Numbered from the stretch's first letter, positions 16,804 through 27,083 are shown. The stretch: 64,000 nt of DNA from Nostoc foliaceum FACHB-393 (GCF_014698505.1 NZ_JACJTD010000012.1:107434-171433), one strand, 5' to 3'. Translations and numbers: made by a program. The notes: generated from the sequence alone by a model not told the origin.

Positions 16804-19254
16804 CTAACTTCTCAAATTGACGCCGAATTTTTCCACCAAAGCTTCGCGGACTTTATTGTGTACTGGTTCAACTTCAGCCTCAGTCAAAGTGCGATCGCTA
16901 GCCCGATAAATTAAGCGGAATGCTAAACTCCGCTGTCCTTCGGGGACATTTTCGCCCCGATATTCATCAAATAATTCCACAGATTCGAGCAAATCTTTGC
17001 CCGCTTTGGTAATTACTTTTTCAATTTCGGAAACTGAGATTTTCACGGGTGCGAAAAAGGCGATATCGCGATCGCTAGCTGGATAGGTAGAATATGGCTG
17101 GAATGTAGGAACGAGAATTTCGTCTTGTCCTAGAGATTCTAAAAGCACATCTAGATCCAACTGGAAAACATAAACGGAATCTGGTAAACCCTTTTCTCGT
17201 CGCAGTTGGGGATGGAGTTGTCCAAAAATACCCAGTCTGTTACCCCGAATCCATAGGGAAGCGGTGCGTCCTGGATGTAAGCGCTCGTCGCGGCGATCGG
17301 GTTGGAATTCTACCTGCAAGGCAAGTTGCCGAAATACACTTTCTAAAATGCCTTTGGCTTCAAACCAGGTGATGGGTTGTTCGCGTCCACTTTTTGACCA
17401 TTTACCAACGGTGCGATCGCCTCCCATAATCCCCGCAAGGGCTTCTGTTTCTTGCAAACCGTCTTCTCCTTGCCAGAAAATTTGCCCGATTTCAAAGCCG
17501 TTGAGGGCACCATTACCTTGCTCTAAATTGTATTGAAAGGCATCAATCAACCCAGCAATCAAATCGTTTCGCAGCGCTGAATATTCGGCAAATAAGGGAT
17601 TTGACAGTACTATCTCTCTGTCTTCTCCTGGTTTGACTAAAGAATAGTGAATTAATTCTGTTAACCCTTCAGCCCGCAGGAAAGCTCGTAATTTGCGAAT
17701 CAATTCCTCGTCTAAAGGCAGATAGCCAGCTTCCGCTTTTTCTGGTAAGGTATCGCAGAATTTGTTGTAGCCATAGAGACGGGCAATTTCTTCAATTAAA
17801 TCAATTTCTCGCTCTAAGTCACGGTAACGATAGGGTGGGACAGAAACTGACCATGTAGGTTGATGGTTAGTATCTTTTTCTGAAGAAGTCAATTGACATC
17901 CCAATGCAGTCAGGATGCGTTCAACATCTTGTTCTTGGAGTTCACCTGTATCCTCTCCCAAATCGATTGGCCCTAATATTTGATTAACTCGGTCTAAACG
18001 CAGTGCGATAGAACGACTCCAGGTAGATGGGTCGGGGCGAGTGTCGGCAACTTCCTGCTGGACAAGAATTCCACTAGCTAATTCGCTAATTAAGGATAAG
18101 GCACGGCGATTAGCTATTTCCAACTCAGCCCGGTTAACTCCCCGTTCATATCTCCCAGAAGCCTCACTTCTTAAACCTGCACTCCGGGAAGAACGGCGAA
18201 TTGCTACGGAATCAAATAAAGCTGCTTCTAAAACTAAGCTTTGAGTCCCTTCATGGACTTCTGTTTCTTCTCCACCCATGACTCCCGCCAGTGCAACGGG
18301 TCTGTCGTTAGCGGTGATTAACAAATTTTGGGATGCTAGGGTGCGAGTTTGTCCATCAAGAGTTTTGAGGGATTCTCCATTATTGGCGAAACGAACGCCG
18401 ATGGTTAAATTTTCACTACTTGCAACTGATTTTAAGCGATCGCGGTCAAAGGCGTGCAGTGGTTGTCCCCATTCCAACAAAACGTAGTTAGTAATATCAA
18501 CAACATTACTTATAGGACGTACCCCAGCAGCGCGCAAACGCTGTTGCAGCCATTCAGGAGATGGAGCAATTTTTACCTGTTCAATTACCGTACCGATGTA
18601 TGCAGGACAAGCTTGGGTATCGGCAATTTTTAAAGCTAAATTTCCGGCATTTTTGGGAATAGAAACTTCACCAGGTTCAGGAATGCTCAACTTTCCACCA
18701 GTTAAAGCTGCTACTTCCCGTGCTACGCCTACCATACTCAGAGCATCAGCGCGATTAGCAGTTGCGGTGAGGTCTAAAATTACATCATCTAGACCCAACA
18801 ACGGCCGCACATCACTACCCAATGGTAAATTTTCCTGAGAGAAAATATGAATTCCGTCTACATCGGTGGGCAAACCGAGTTCCTTTAAAGAACAAATCAT
18901 GCCCTGAGATGGGACACCACGCAGTTTTGCAGGTTTAATTTTTAAATCGATGTTGGGTAAGTAAGTACCCGTAGTTGCTACAGGCACATATATATCTGCC
19001 TTCACATTGGCAGCGCCACAGACAATATTTAAAGTCTCACCTGCACCAATATCTACTTGGCAAACACTCAATTTATCGGCGTTGGGGTGGGGTTGACGCT
19101 CAAGCACTTTCCCTACAACCACGCCATTTGCCCAAGTGCGGCGGTCTTCAATATCTTCTACCTCAAACCCCGCCATTGTCAGGGTTTCGGCTAACTCTTC
19201 TGGACTAAGTTTTATCTCTACTAGTTCGCGCAGCCAATTTAGAGAAATACGCAT
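16804..19254 (-). CDS. pheT: Phenylalanine-tRNA ligase beta subunit
   Basis: 816 aa, the normal bacterial length. Domains in order: N-terminal tRNA-binding OB fold ([21 protein letters not shown]), B3/B4 editing domain (VARE...[15 protein letters not shown]), B5 domain (near [13 protein letters not shown]), catalytic-like core ([20 protein letters not shown]) and C-terminal FDX-ACB anticodon-binding domain ([17 protein letters not shown]). It forms the alpha2-beta2 enzyme with PheS, which is not in this window. Start ATG at 19254 gives the standard [14 protein letters not shown]. Confidence 0.96.
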   Translation of the reverse strand: MRISLNWLRELVEIKLSPEELAETLTMAGFEVEDIEDRRTWANGVVVGKVLERQPHPNADKLSVCQVDIGAGETLNIVCGAANVKADIYVPVATTGTYLPNIDLKIKPAKLRGVPSQGMICSLKELGLPTDVDGIHIFSQENLPLGSDVRPLLGLDDVILDLTATANRADALSMVGVAREVAALTGGKLSIPEPGEVSIPKNAGNLALKIADTQACPAYIGTVIEQVKIAPSPEWLQQRLRAAGVRPISNVVDITNYVLLEWGQPLHAFDRDRLKSVASSENLTIGVRFANNGESLKTLDGQTRTLASQNLLITANDRPVALAGVMGGEETEVHEGTQSLVLEAALFDSVAIRRSSRSAGLRSEASGRYERGVNRAELEIANRRALSLISELASGILVQQEVADTRPDPSTWSRSIALRLDRVNQILGPIDLGEDTGELQEQDVERILTALGCQLTSSEKDTNHQPTWSVSVPPYRYRDLEREIDLIEEIARLYGYNKFCDTLPEKAEAGYLPLDEELIRKLRAFLRAEGLTELIHYSLVKPGEDREIVLSNPLFAEYSALRNDLIAGLIDAFQYNLEQGNGALNGFEIGQIFWQGEDGLQETEALAGIMGGDRTVGKWSKSGREQPITWFEAKGILESVFRQLALQVEFQPDRRDERLHPGRTASLWIRGNRLGIFGQLHPQLRREKGLPDSVYVFQLDLDVLLESLGQDEILVPTFQPYSTYPASDRDIAFFAPVKISVSEIEKVITKAGKDLLESVELFDEYRGENVPEGQRSLAFRLIYRASDRTLTEAEVEPVHNKVREALVEKFGVNLRS

Positions 19255-19439
19255 GGAGTGTGCTTGTTTTAGGAATCGTCTTTTGCTCTTATTTTAGGGT
19301 GCCTACTAGCGATCGATGGCTACTCGTCCCGCAAGGCGTACCCTTTCACTTGAACAATCCTACTACGTTAGACTGGCAGAACAATATCGGTTTTTTACTT
19401 TATCTTTACATTTTTTGCGATCGCCCCTAGTAAGCCGAT

Positions 19440-19640
19440 GTACGTCTAGGCAATCTTAGAAGTTTAAGCGATCTAGATATTTGTGATTGTTGGAAACTTA
19501 AAGAACTACCAGAAACTATCGCCAAGTTGAAATATCTTAAAAAACTACAAATTCAGGGTTGTATAAGTAGTCTTGGTTCTTTTGATAAACTTCCTGATAC
19601 TATTGGACAACTTAAATCTTTGACCACTGGACCATCAGTA
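19440..19640 (+). pseudogene. Leucine-rich-repeat protein remnant
   Basis: Without a start codon, one plus-strand frame reads LGNLRSLSDLDICDCWKLKE, LPETIAKLKYLKKLQIQGC, then LPDTIGQLKSLT: about two and a half LRR units of the plant/cyanobacterial type. The frame runs directly into the truncated end of the vapC-like fragment on the other strand, marking a recombination joint at about 19620-19630. Confidence 0.6.
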
Positions 19641-19741
19641 ATTAATTCTCGCAACACTACAACATGGGATGAGTCGTCAACTTTATAATTATTGCGTCTG
19701 AGAGCTAAAGACCAGACTGAAGTATCAACAATGACTTTCAT
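19622..19741 (-). pseudogene. VapC-like PIN-domain toxin, N-terminal fragment
   Basis: From the ATG at 19741 the frame reads MKVIVDTSVWSLALRR and then VVLRELITDGPVV, the N-terminal part of a PIN-domain ribonuclease with its first catalytic Asp (VDTSVW). After about 40 codons it passes into DNA that on the other strand encodes leucine-rich repeats, and the remaining PIN residues are absent. A toxin reduced to this fragment cannot be active. Confidence 0.65.
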
Positions 19742-19755
19742 CCACTGCGGCGCTG

Positions 19756-19940
19756 TTACTTGTAGTCATAATCATCCTCGTATTCAATCGTACCAAATAG
19801 CTCCAGAATTTTCAGTTGCTTTCGACGCTGTACATACTCTCGTAATGCCTCTTCAACAACAGCATCCTTGGATGGATGACCACCAAGTTCGAGTAGCTCT
19901 TCTTAATTAGGTTGTCGTCAATTTTTAGATTAGTAGTCAT
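19756..19940 (-). pseudogene. VapB-like antitoxin, frameshifted
   Basis: The ATG at 19940 starts MTTNLKIDDNLI; after a one-base shift the adjacent frame continues EELLELGGHPSKDAVVEEAL REYVQRRKQLKILELFGTIE to a stop at 19756. Joined, they form a typical VapB family antitoxin. The stop lies 14 bp before the vapC-like ATG, the usual operon spacing. Both partners are therefore broken. Confidence 0.6.
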
Positions 19941-19994
19941 GTGTAGATTATTGCATAAAGTAATGTACAGAAAAAACTCATTGGAGTGGTTAAT

Positions 19995-21410
19995 TTAAGT
20001 CAAATGCATGAAGACTATTTTCAATAATTCGGCGCGGGTAAACGGTTTAGTGAGATATCCAGATGCCCCAACTAATTTTGCTTTTACTTTGTCTACAATC
20101 CCTTTATTACCAGTGACAAAGATGATAGGAGTCTTCTGAAATATAGAATTATTTCGTATAATCCGACACAACTCATAACCATCAATTCCTAGCATGTTTA
20201 AATCCAACAAAATTAAGTCTGGTTTGTGCCTTATAATTGACAAAACGGCTTTGACTGGATCGTTAATAGTCACTACAGAAAAATTTTCATTTTCTAAGAA
20301 ATGGCTAATTTCTTTGAGAATTGTGGGGCTATCATCCACAGAAACGATTTTGTGGACTTTTTGTGGCGTTACAGTAGCAGCCGTTACTTTTTGGGAAGCA
20401 GGATTTATGTTATTTGATATTGTTGGTTCCTGAAAGTTCTCTTTTGGAGGAGCAGAAATCTGTGGTAATCGCTGAACAGGAGCTATATTCTCTTCAGAAA
20501 TATTTGGGTAAGAGTTGACGCTGGTACTTAATTTTTCTTTGGTGTCAACTAACCCCAGAACCAATTTTGAGAAAAGTGTAGGCGTAGCCGGTCGTAGACA
20601 TCGCTCTTCAAATATCTTTGGTAATCTATCAAATGGTGGATCAGGTTCATGCAAGATAATCGCACCCTTAAGTATGTAAGGGTATAAATTGCGAGCCAGT
20701 TGGATTTCATCTTGATTCAAAATGGTAGCCAGATGACACAGGCTGAAACCCTTCATCCAATTAGTTAAATCTGGTTGAAGTTTTGGTAAATCTTCTTCCT
20801 CAATTTTGCTGTTAATCAACAGATATGGACGTTGATATTGAGAAGAAATTTGGGGAACAAAAGCCTGCCAATTTTGTAATCTTACTTGGCATCGTTCTAG
20901 AATTTTTTCTACATCTAACCGACAAATTTTTGGCATTCTATTAACTGGTTCTGTTAATTCATAAGTACCTTCTCTAATTAGCAAAAATGATTCAATTACC
21001 TCTTTAACTAATTCTTGAATCAGCACTGCTGCTTGGGTAGAATGTAGATGTTTTTGGCTAATAAGCCAGGATATAGCCTGATACTCAGGAGGGTGGCTTC
21101 TCGAATTGCTGTCATGTTCGATTAATTGACTGTGTGAGTCGGGTTCAAACATCAGACGTACTTGAGCACGAACATCATTGGTAAGCAGCGGTATTTGATG
21201 GCTGAGACGACGCAAATGGCGTTCTAATCGATCAAAGGGTTCCACTGAATGGGTAGCGTAAGTTATTTTGCCCTGTTCTAAGTAAATCGACCAAGAAACT
21301 GAGTTACTCAATGCTTCTAAACAAGTACTGTCGGAACAATTGGATAACTGTCTTAACAAACTTAGAGGACGTAGTTTTGTGAATGCACCTGAGTTATTCA
21401 TATTTTTCAA
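19995..21410 (-). CDS. PATAN (DUF4388) - REC response regulator, PatA/PixG-like
   Basis: 471 aa. The N-terminal 200 residues resemble a PATAN domain (LRPLSLLRQLSNCSDSTCLE, WSIYLEQGKITYA). The C-terminal 120 residues are a receiver domain: KIVSVDDSPTILKEI, phospho-Asp in LILLDLNMLGIDGYE, FVTGNKG and the conserved Lys in YLTKPF. A linker rich in Pro and Asn joins them. In other cyanobacteria such proteins act in heterocyst patterning (PatA) or pilus phototaxis (PixG/PilG). No chemotaxis partners flank it here, so its pathway cannot be named. Confidence 0.85.
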   Translation of the reverse strand: MKNMNNSGAFTKLRPLSLLRQLSNCSDSTCLEALSNSVSWSIYLEQGKITYATHSVEPFDRLERHLRRLSHQIPLLTNDVRAQVRLMFEPDSHSQLIEHDSNSRSHPPEYQAISWLISQKHLHSTQAAVLIQELVKEVIESFLLIREGTYELTEPVNRMPKICRLDVEKILERCQVRLQNWQAFVPQISSQYQRPYLLINSKIEEEDLPKLQPDLTNWMKGFSLCHLATILNQDEIQLARNLYPYILKGAIILHEPDPPFDRLPKIFEERCLRPATPTLFSKLVLGLVDTKEKLSTSVNSYPNISEENIAPVQRLPQISAPPKENFQEPTISNNINPASQKVTAATVTPQKVHKIVSVDDSPTILKEISHFLENENFSVVTINDPVKAVLSIIRHKPDLILLDLNMLGIDGYELCRIIRNNSIFQKTPIIFVTGNKGIVDKVKAKLVGASGYLTKPFTRAELLKIVFMHLT

Positions 21411-22139
21411 GTTTTTTACGGAATCAACAACCGAACATTTGTAGATTGAAAATATCAGCTATGAGTATTCTTTTTTTTGTAATATTTCTCTACGTACAAA
21501 TTATTTATTTTAAAATATGTATTTTTATAAAAAATTATAAGTTTTACAAATAATTTGTTACATTTGGCACATTCTACTTAATTTATCTCAAACAAAAAGC
21601 AGTTGAGTATGAATAAAGGCAAACACTTATCATAGCTAGATTATCACTAGATGTTGGTTAATTCTGGATTTTACCCACTACTGACAACTATTGGCTAATG
21701 ACGTTTATTTATGCCCACTCACTTAAAAAGGCAAATTTGATTCTAAGTTCGCGCAATTACACTGGTATACTTCTAGAGCCAATGAGCTTAATTATGGTTA
21801 ATAACTTTTCTGTAAAGGAACGATTCTCCTACATAAAATCTTTAAAAACTTATCTAGGAAAGTTTACGTATTTATTGTACTGTAGGTTTAATGGATATAA
21901 ATTTTTGGTAGATACATTACAACAGGTAATACTGGGTTTTGATAAACTCTTTTTTGCTAAACTAAGCTGTACTCAAGTTTTTCTTAAATATATAGAGAAC
22001 TTCATGAAAATAATTTGTTTAATAAAGATTAGAGCATCTACCAATAGATACTATATTCTATAGTCGTCTCGGCGACTGGAATTATATACTCTGAGAAAAG
22101 GGAAATAAAGCTTTGGACTTTAACATAACACAAAAAGTT
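21411..22139. other. AT-rich intergenic region, no supported gene
   Basis: About 730 bp, strongly AT-rich, upstream of the VWA-phosphatase-kinase operon. One 121-codon open frame (21698-22063) has no recognisable motif and an amino acid composition driven by AT content; I do not support it. Promoters of both flanking transcription units should be here. Confidence 0.4.
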
Positions 22140-22814
22140 ATGCATGATACATTAAGACTTGATGAAGTAGTAGAATTTGCTGAGAATCCAGAACCACGTT
22201 GTCCTTGTGTACTCTTACTAGACACATCTGGCTCGATGCAAGGAGACCCAATTGAGGCTTTAAATCAGGGTTTACTAAGTTTAAAGGATGAATTAGTCAA
22301 AAATTCCTTAGCTGCAAGACGAGTGGAAGTGGCGATCGTCACTTTTGATAGTAATATCAATGTAGTGCAAGACTTTGTAACTGCCGATCAATTCAATCCG
22401 CCAATTTTGACAGCCCAGGGTTTAACTACAATGGGTGCAGGAATTCATAAAGCTTTAGACATAATTCAAGAGCGGAAATCTCAGTATCGTGCCAATGGGA
22501 TTGCTTACTATCGTCCTTGGGTATTCATGATTACCGATGGAGAACCGCAAGGCGAGTTAGAACATGTAGTAGAGCAAGCATCCCAGCGCCTACAGGGAGA
22601 TGAAGCCAATAAGCGGGTAGCATTTTTTACAGTAGGTGTAGAAAATGCGAACATGACGCGTTTAAATCAAATAACTGTGCGTACCCCTCTGAAGCTCAAA
22701 GGATTAAATTTTATCGAGATGTTTGTCTGGCTATCAACTAGTATGTCAGCTGTTTCCCATTCGCAGGTGGACGAACAGGTAGCACTACCGCCAATTGGTT
22801 GGGGGACTGTTTAA
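22140..22814 (+). CDS. VWA-domain protein (TerY/YegL type)
   Basis: 224 aa from the ATG at 22140; a TTG at 22113 would add nine residues. The MIDAS motif DTSGSM follows CVLLL, and the second metal-ligand region is around GLTTMGAGIHKAL. There is no signal peptide, consistent with a cytoplasmic VWA protein. It overlaps the possible start of the following phosphatase gene, and a kinase gene comes third. In E. coli the corresponding trio is yegL-yegK-yegI, and Anantharaman, Iyer and Aravind described this as the TerY-P triad. VWA is expected to bind a metal and a partner protein in a phosphorylation-controlled complex. Confidence 0.82.
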   Translation: MHDTLRLDEVVEFAENPEPRCPCVLLLDTSGSMQGDPIEALNQGLLSLKDELVKNSLAARRVEVAIVTFDSNINVVQDFVTADQFNPPILTAQGLTTMGAGIHKALDIIQERKSQYRANGIAYYRPWVFMITDGEPQGELEHVVEQASQRLQGDEANKRVAFFTVGVENANMTRLNQITVRTPLKLKGLNFIEMFVWLSTSMSAVSHSQVDEQVALPPIGWGTV

Positions 22815-22831
22815 TTAAAAATCGCAGCTTG

Positions 22832-23647
22832 ATGTCTACGCAGCTAGCTGCTGGAAAAAAATCTATGAACATATCAAAACAGATTGCTCAATGGCGGATT
22901 GTGGCTGCGTCTGTGTGTGGTACAAGTCACTTAAAAAACAATCAATTATGTCAGGATGCTCATCACTGGCAGATATTATCAGATAATGTTTTAGTGGCAG
23001 CCGCAGCAGATGGCGCGGGTTCTGCTAGCCTTGGGAAAGTGGGAGCGATGGTTGCTGTAGAGACAGCAATAGAAAACATTTCCACCAAAGGACTTAGCCG
23101 AAAAACTTTGACTGATGATGCCTATGTGCGATCGCTCTTAAATGATGCCATACTAGCTGCCAAAAAAGCTGTGGAGGAGGAGGCGGCTACTTGTGACAAA
23201 CAGCCTCAAGATTTAGCAACTACCTTAATCATGATGGTCGCCACACCAGAAGTTGTAGCTGTGGTGCAAATAGGTGATGGTTTGGCAGTGGCAAAAGATG
23301 GCATGGGCAATCTCCTCGCACTTACTATACCTGACAGCGGCGAATACATCAACGAAACCACTTTTTTAACTTCTCCTACTGCCTTAGATACAGCGCAGAT
23401 GAGAATCTGGCGCACAGACATAGTAAACGTTGGCATCATTACTGACGGATTACAAATGCTGGCTTTGAATATGGTTGTTGGCGAACCTCATAAACCCTTC
23501 TTTTTTCCGCTGTTTGAATTTGTAGCTAATGCCGAGGATAAAACAGAAGCAAAGGATCAGTTGGTAAAATTTTTACGCTCAGAGCGGATTACACAACGCA
23601 CTGATGATGATTTGACACTCATTATAGCTGCATTCAACAACTCATAA
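22832..23647 (+). CDS. PP2C-family Ser/Thr protein phosphatase (YegK-like)
   Basis: 271 aa from the ATG at 22832; a second ATG at 22865 is equally good because the domain begins at WRIVAASVCGTSH. Metal-binding motifs of the PPM fold are visible: QDAHHW, AAADGAGSA, VVQIGDGLAV and ITDGLQ, with DD near the C-terminus (RTDDDLTLIIAAF). It should reverse phosphorylation by the kinase encoded 56 bp downstream. Middle gene of the VWA-phosphatase-kinase operon. Confidence 0.85.
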   Translation: MSTQLAAGKKSMNISKQIAQWRIVAASVCGTSHLKNNQLCQDAHHWQILSDNVLVAAAADGAGSASLGKVGAMVAVETAIENISTKGLSRKTLTDDAYVRSLLNDAILAAKKAVEEEAATCDKQPQDLATTLIMMVATPEVVAVVQIGDGLAVAKDGMGNLLALTIPDSGEYINETTFLTSPTALDTAQMRIWRTDIVNVGIITDGLQMLALNMVVGEPHKPFFFPLFEFVANAEDKTEAKDQLVKFLRSERITQRTDDDLTLIIAAFNNS

Positions 23648-23703
23648 GCAAAGAATCTACAGGTTTCACATCTTAAATAACTCCCGTTAGCGGTAATTTC
23701 ATT

Positions 23704-25872
23704 ATGCAGGTACTACGTTGTTCCCCCAGAAAAGAAATCCTCAGCCTCAATGTCAGTTTGGGGCGTGGCGGTGAAGCTTGTGTTTATGCAGTGCCATCCG
23801 ATAACAACTTGGTGGCAAAGATTTACCACAAGCCAACCACTGCCCATGCTGATAAACTCCAGGCGATGCTTGCCAACCCGCCAGAAAACCCGACGGCGAG
23901 TTTAGGGCATATCTCTATCGCTTGGCCAGAGGATTTATTACGGGCGGCAGATGGCAAAAATAGCATCCTGGGCTTTTTGATGCCACGCATTGAGGGGATG
24001 CGTCCAATCATCGACTTTTACAACCCCAGAACCCGTCGCCAACACTGCCCCCTATTCAACTATCAGTACCTGCTCCGCACCGCTCGTAACTTGGCGGCGG
24101 CTTTTGCTGCTTTACACACTAGTGGATATTGCATTGGTGATGTGAACGAGTCAAATATCCTCGTCAGTGACACAGCACTGGTGACTTTGATAGACACAGA
24201 CTCTTTCCAAGTACTTGACCCCAACAGCAATGTTGTTTACCGCTGCCCAGTGGGTAAACCAGAGTTTACTCCACCAGAACTACAGAATAAAACTTTTGCC
24301 CAGCACGATCGCGAAATTTCTCACGACTTATTTGGGTTAGCGGTGCTGGTATTTCAACTCCTAATGGAAGGCACTCACCCATTTTCGGGGATTTTTCAAG
24401 GCGCTATTGAGCCACCGCCTTATGAAGCCCGCATTGCATCGGGTCATTTCACTTACAGCCAAAAGCGTTACGTACCCTACCTTCCTACACCCATTGCACC
24501 CCCTTGGGAAATTCTTCATCCCAGCCTCCAAGAACTATTTGTCCGTTGTTTTGAAGAGGGTCACAACAACCCACAGCTGCGCCCCAGTGCTCAGACTTGG
24601 CTCTCAGCAATCGCTGAAGCCGAAGATTCCCTGATTACCTGCACGACAAATCCCCAACATCGCTACAACAACCACATGCGTAGCTGTCCGTGGTGTGAAC
24701 GGACTGTGCGATTAGGCGGACGCGACCCCTTCCCATCACATCGGGCTATAGAAGCTAGAGAACATCTCCAACCACGAGTCAAAGCGAAAAAGCGCTACAA
24801 CCAGACACCGCATTTTCCACAGCGAACCATGTCACCGCACTTAACTAATTATTGGCAGCCAACAATTACCCCAAGCGGTGCATCTTATAAACCTTCCAAA
24901 AAGTCAAAGTTGTACCCGATTATTTGTTGTTTGTTGGGTTTTGGTTTGTTGGGATATGCGGACGTAATGATTAAATTTACTCAGCCGTTGGTTTCCCAAA
25001 ATGCTTACACTCAACAAACGCTGAAGTCTCGCCAGACAAATAACAAACTCAGCTTCGCTGATTACTATCAGCAAGGTTATACTGCTTACAAAGACCGAGA
25101 TTATGAAAAAGCAATTGCCAGCTTTACCGGAGCAATTGAACAAGTACCGACACATGCCAGAGCGATTGTAAATCGTGGCAATGCCCGCTATAACCTCAAA
25201 GACTACGAAGGAGCAGTTGCGGATTATAGCCAAGCTCTCAAAATCAAGCCCAATCAAATTAAAGCTCTGGTGAATCGGGGTAATGCCCGCTATATGCTTG
25301 CCGAATATAGTAACGATCCCGATCTAGAGTATAACCTAGCGATCGCAGACTATAATCGGGCTATTGGTCTGGATGCTAATGAAATTGAAGCTTATATCAG
25401 ACGGGGGATTGTCCGCAGCCAAATGGCTAAATATAGCGGTGAATCTCAACAAGCTTACAAAAGAGCGATCGCAGATTTTACTCAAGCCATAAAACGTAAT
25501 GTATCCAAAGCAGAAGCTTACTTTCAGCGGGGTGTTGTCTATTATCAAATTGCTCAATATAGCAGCAATTATGAGCAAGAATATAAACAAGCGATCGCTG
25601 ACTTTAACCAAGCATTAACTATCAGCCCTAAGCTAGCAAAAGCATATCTCAAACGAGGTATGGTTCGCTATGAATTAGCACAATATGGCGGTAGTGAATC
25701 GAACAAAAACCAGACGAAAGCTGTCGAAGATATACAGGCATCTGCCAAAATCTTTCTTGAGCAAGATGATATGGATAATTATCAGCAAGCACTCAGTAAC
25801 ATGTGTGTAGTAGTAGAAAACAAATGTGACCCTTTATTCCACAGTTCAAGTAATTTGGAAAAAACTAACTAA
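23704..25872 (+). CDS. YegI-like protein kinase with zinc-ribbon, TM segment and TPR tail
   Basis: 722 aa. Kinase domain at about 15-305: glycine loop LGRGGEACVY (19-28), Lys39, catalytic loop GDVNESN with Asp146 and Asn151, and DTD (164-166) where most kinases have DFG. After it comes a small cysteine/histidine cluster (TCTTNPQHRYNNHMRSCPWC) near 311-335, a single transmembrane segment (about 400-420) and five or more TPRs from about 450 to the end (GNARYNLKDYEGAVADYSQAL and relatives). Domain order suggests a membrane-tethered kinase with the TPR region on the opposite side, or a tail for partner binding. Third gene of the triad. Confidence 0.85.
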   Translation: MQVLRCSPRKEILSLNVSLGRGGEACVYAVPSDNNLVAKIYHKPTTAHADKLQAMLANPPENPTASLGHISIAWPEDLLRAADGKNSILGFLMPRIEGMRPIIDFYNPRTRRQHCPLFNYQYLLRTARNLAAAFAALHTSGYCIGDVNESNILVSDTALVTLIDTDSFQVLDPNSNVVYRCPVGKPEFTPPELQNKTFAQHDREISHDLFGLAVLVFQLLMEGTHPFSGIFQGAIEPPPYEARIASGHFTYSQKRYVPYLPTPIAPPWEILHPSLQELFVRCFEEGHNNPQLRPSAQTWLSAIAEAEDSLITCTTNPQHRYNNHMRSCPWCERTVRLGGRDPFPSHRAIEAREHLQPRVKAKKRYNQTPHFPQRTMSPHLTNYWQPTITPSGASYKPSKKSKLYPIICCLLGFGLLGYADVMIKFTQPLVSQNAYTQQTLKSRQTNNKLSFADYYQQGYTAYKDRDYEKAIASFTGAIEQVPTHARAIVNRGNARYNLKDYEGAVADYSQALKIKPNQIKALVNRGNARYMLAEYSNDPDLEYNLAIADYNRAIGLDANEIEAYIRRGIVRSQMAKYSGESQQAYKRAIADFTQAIKRNVSKAEAYFQRGVVYYQIAQYSSNYEQEYKQAIADFNQALTISPKLAKAYLKRGMVRYELAQYGGSESNKNQTKAVEDIQASAKIFLEQDDMDNYQQALSNMCVVVENKCDPLFHSSSNLEKTN

Positions 25873-25932
25873 AAACAAGTAAGTTTTGTCACTTACATAA
25901 TTATTGGTTTGGATTTCAAAAATCAAGCCTAG

Positions 25933-25958
25933 CTAGGGTTAGCTGACGCTAACCCTAG
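25933..25958 (+). terminator. Hairpin terminator after the VWA-PP2C-kinase operon
   Basis: Perfect 11-bp stem CTAGGGTTAGC / GCTAACCCTAG with loop TGAC, 60 bp after the kinase stop codon and followed by TTATTTATT. It separates the triad from the HEP-like island. Confidence 0.75.
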
Positions 25959-26200
25959 TTATTTATTAGGTAACATTTTTATTTAATACAATAATTTATT
26001 TTCCTATTTTTAGATATTCATCGAGCTTTTATATAGAAAATATTTTAATTTATATTTCCTTCATAATTTTGCCCAAAATAATAGTTAGATTATTGACGGA
26101 GAAAAAGAAAACAGAAATCAATTTTTCTCTATCTAAGTGCATCCTCTTCATGTCGATAAAGTCAAATAATAATATCCCTACAAATCTCCGAGGTAATTGC

Positions 26201-26974
26201 ATGAAAGCGGTGATTTTGGCTGGAGGGCTTGGTACACGCCTCAGTGAAGAAACTAGTATCAGACCCAAGCCGATGGTTGAGATTGGTGGTAAGCCCATTC
26301 TCTGGCACATAATGAAAACTTACTCTGCTCACGGAATTAATGACTTCATTATTTGTTGCGGTTACAAAGGTTACATAATTAAGGAGTATTTTGCTAACTA
26401 CTTCTTACACATGTCAGATGTTACCTTTGACATGCGATTTAACCAGATGAACGTGCATTCTGGTTATGCTGAACCTTGGCGTGTCACCTTAGTAAACACA
26501 GGTGATAATACCATGACAGGTGGACGCTTAAAGCGAATCAGCGAACATCTCGGTAATGAAACTTTTTGCTTTACTTATGGTGATGGTGTCAGTAATATTA
26601 ATATCACCGAGCTAGTTAACTTTCATAAAGAACAAAAGACCTTAGGAACCCTCACAGCCGTTCAACCAGCCGGACGTTTTGGCGCCATTTCCTTAGGATA
26701 TGAGCAAACTAAAATTACCAGCTTTCGGGAGAAACCTGAAGGTGATGGAGCTTGGATTAATGGTGGTTATTTTGTGCTAGAACCAGAAGTAATCAATTTG
26801 ATTTCTGATGACTCTACTGTGTGGGAGCAAGGGCCATTAGAAAAGCTAGCTGATATGGAACAGCTATCTGCTTTTAAACATGATGGTTTTTGGCAACCGA
26901 TGGATACTTTACGCGATAAAAACTACCTAGAGGGGCTATGGAAAAGCACTCAAGCCCCTTGGAAGGTATGGTAG
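26201..26974 (+). CDS. rfbF: Glucose-1-phosphate cytidylyltransferase
   Basis: 257 aa from the ATG at 26201, where MKAVILAGGLGTRL begins; in-frame upstream codons (from 26069) would add 44 AT-rich residues not found in the family. Nucleotidyltransferase motifs GGLGTRLSEETSIRPKPM and VEIGGKP are intact, as are FTYGDGVSN and FREKPEGDGAWINGG. It makes CDP-glucose from CTP and glucose 1-phosphate, the first step of CDP-deoxysugar synthesis. First gene of the HEP-like island. Confidence 0.93.
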   Translation: MKAVILAGGLGTRLSEETSIRPKPMVEIGGKPILWHIMKTYSAHGINDFIICCGYKGYIIKEYFANYFLHMSDVTFDMRFNQMNVHSGYAEPWRVTLVNTGDNTMTGGRLKRISEHLGNETFCFTYGDGVSNINITELVNFHKEQKTLGTLTAVQPAGRFGAISLGYEQTKITSFREKPEGDGAWINGGYFVLEPEVINLISDDSTVWEQGPLEKLADMEQLSAFKHDGFWQPMDTLRDKNYLEGLWKSTQAPWKVW

Positions 26975-26979
26975 AAAGG

Positions 26980-27013
26980 GAGTTATGAGTTATGAGTTAT
27001 GAGTTATGAGTTG
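26980..27013. repeat. STRR heptamer repeat
   Basis: Five tandem copies of the heptamer GAGTTAT between rfbF and lhgO. Short tandemly repeated heptamers are a hallmark of Nostoc/Anabaena genomes. Confidence 0.85.
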
Positions 27014-27083
27014 AAACTCCTCACTTCTAATTATTAACTCCTGACTTTATAGATTTACTGTAATTTCAAGTACAATAATACTA

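Noticed and set aside
17264..19208. Several plus-strand frames of 67-90 codons
   Set aside because: All lie antisense within pheT, whose minus-strand frame is complete and well supported.
21698..22063. 121-codon plus-strand frame upstream of the VWA gene
   Set aside because: AT-driven composition (rich in K, I, L, F, Y), no motif, no clear ribosome binding site.
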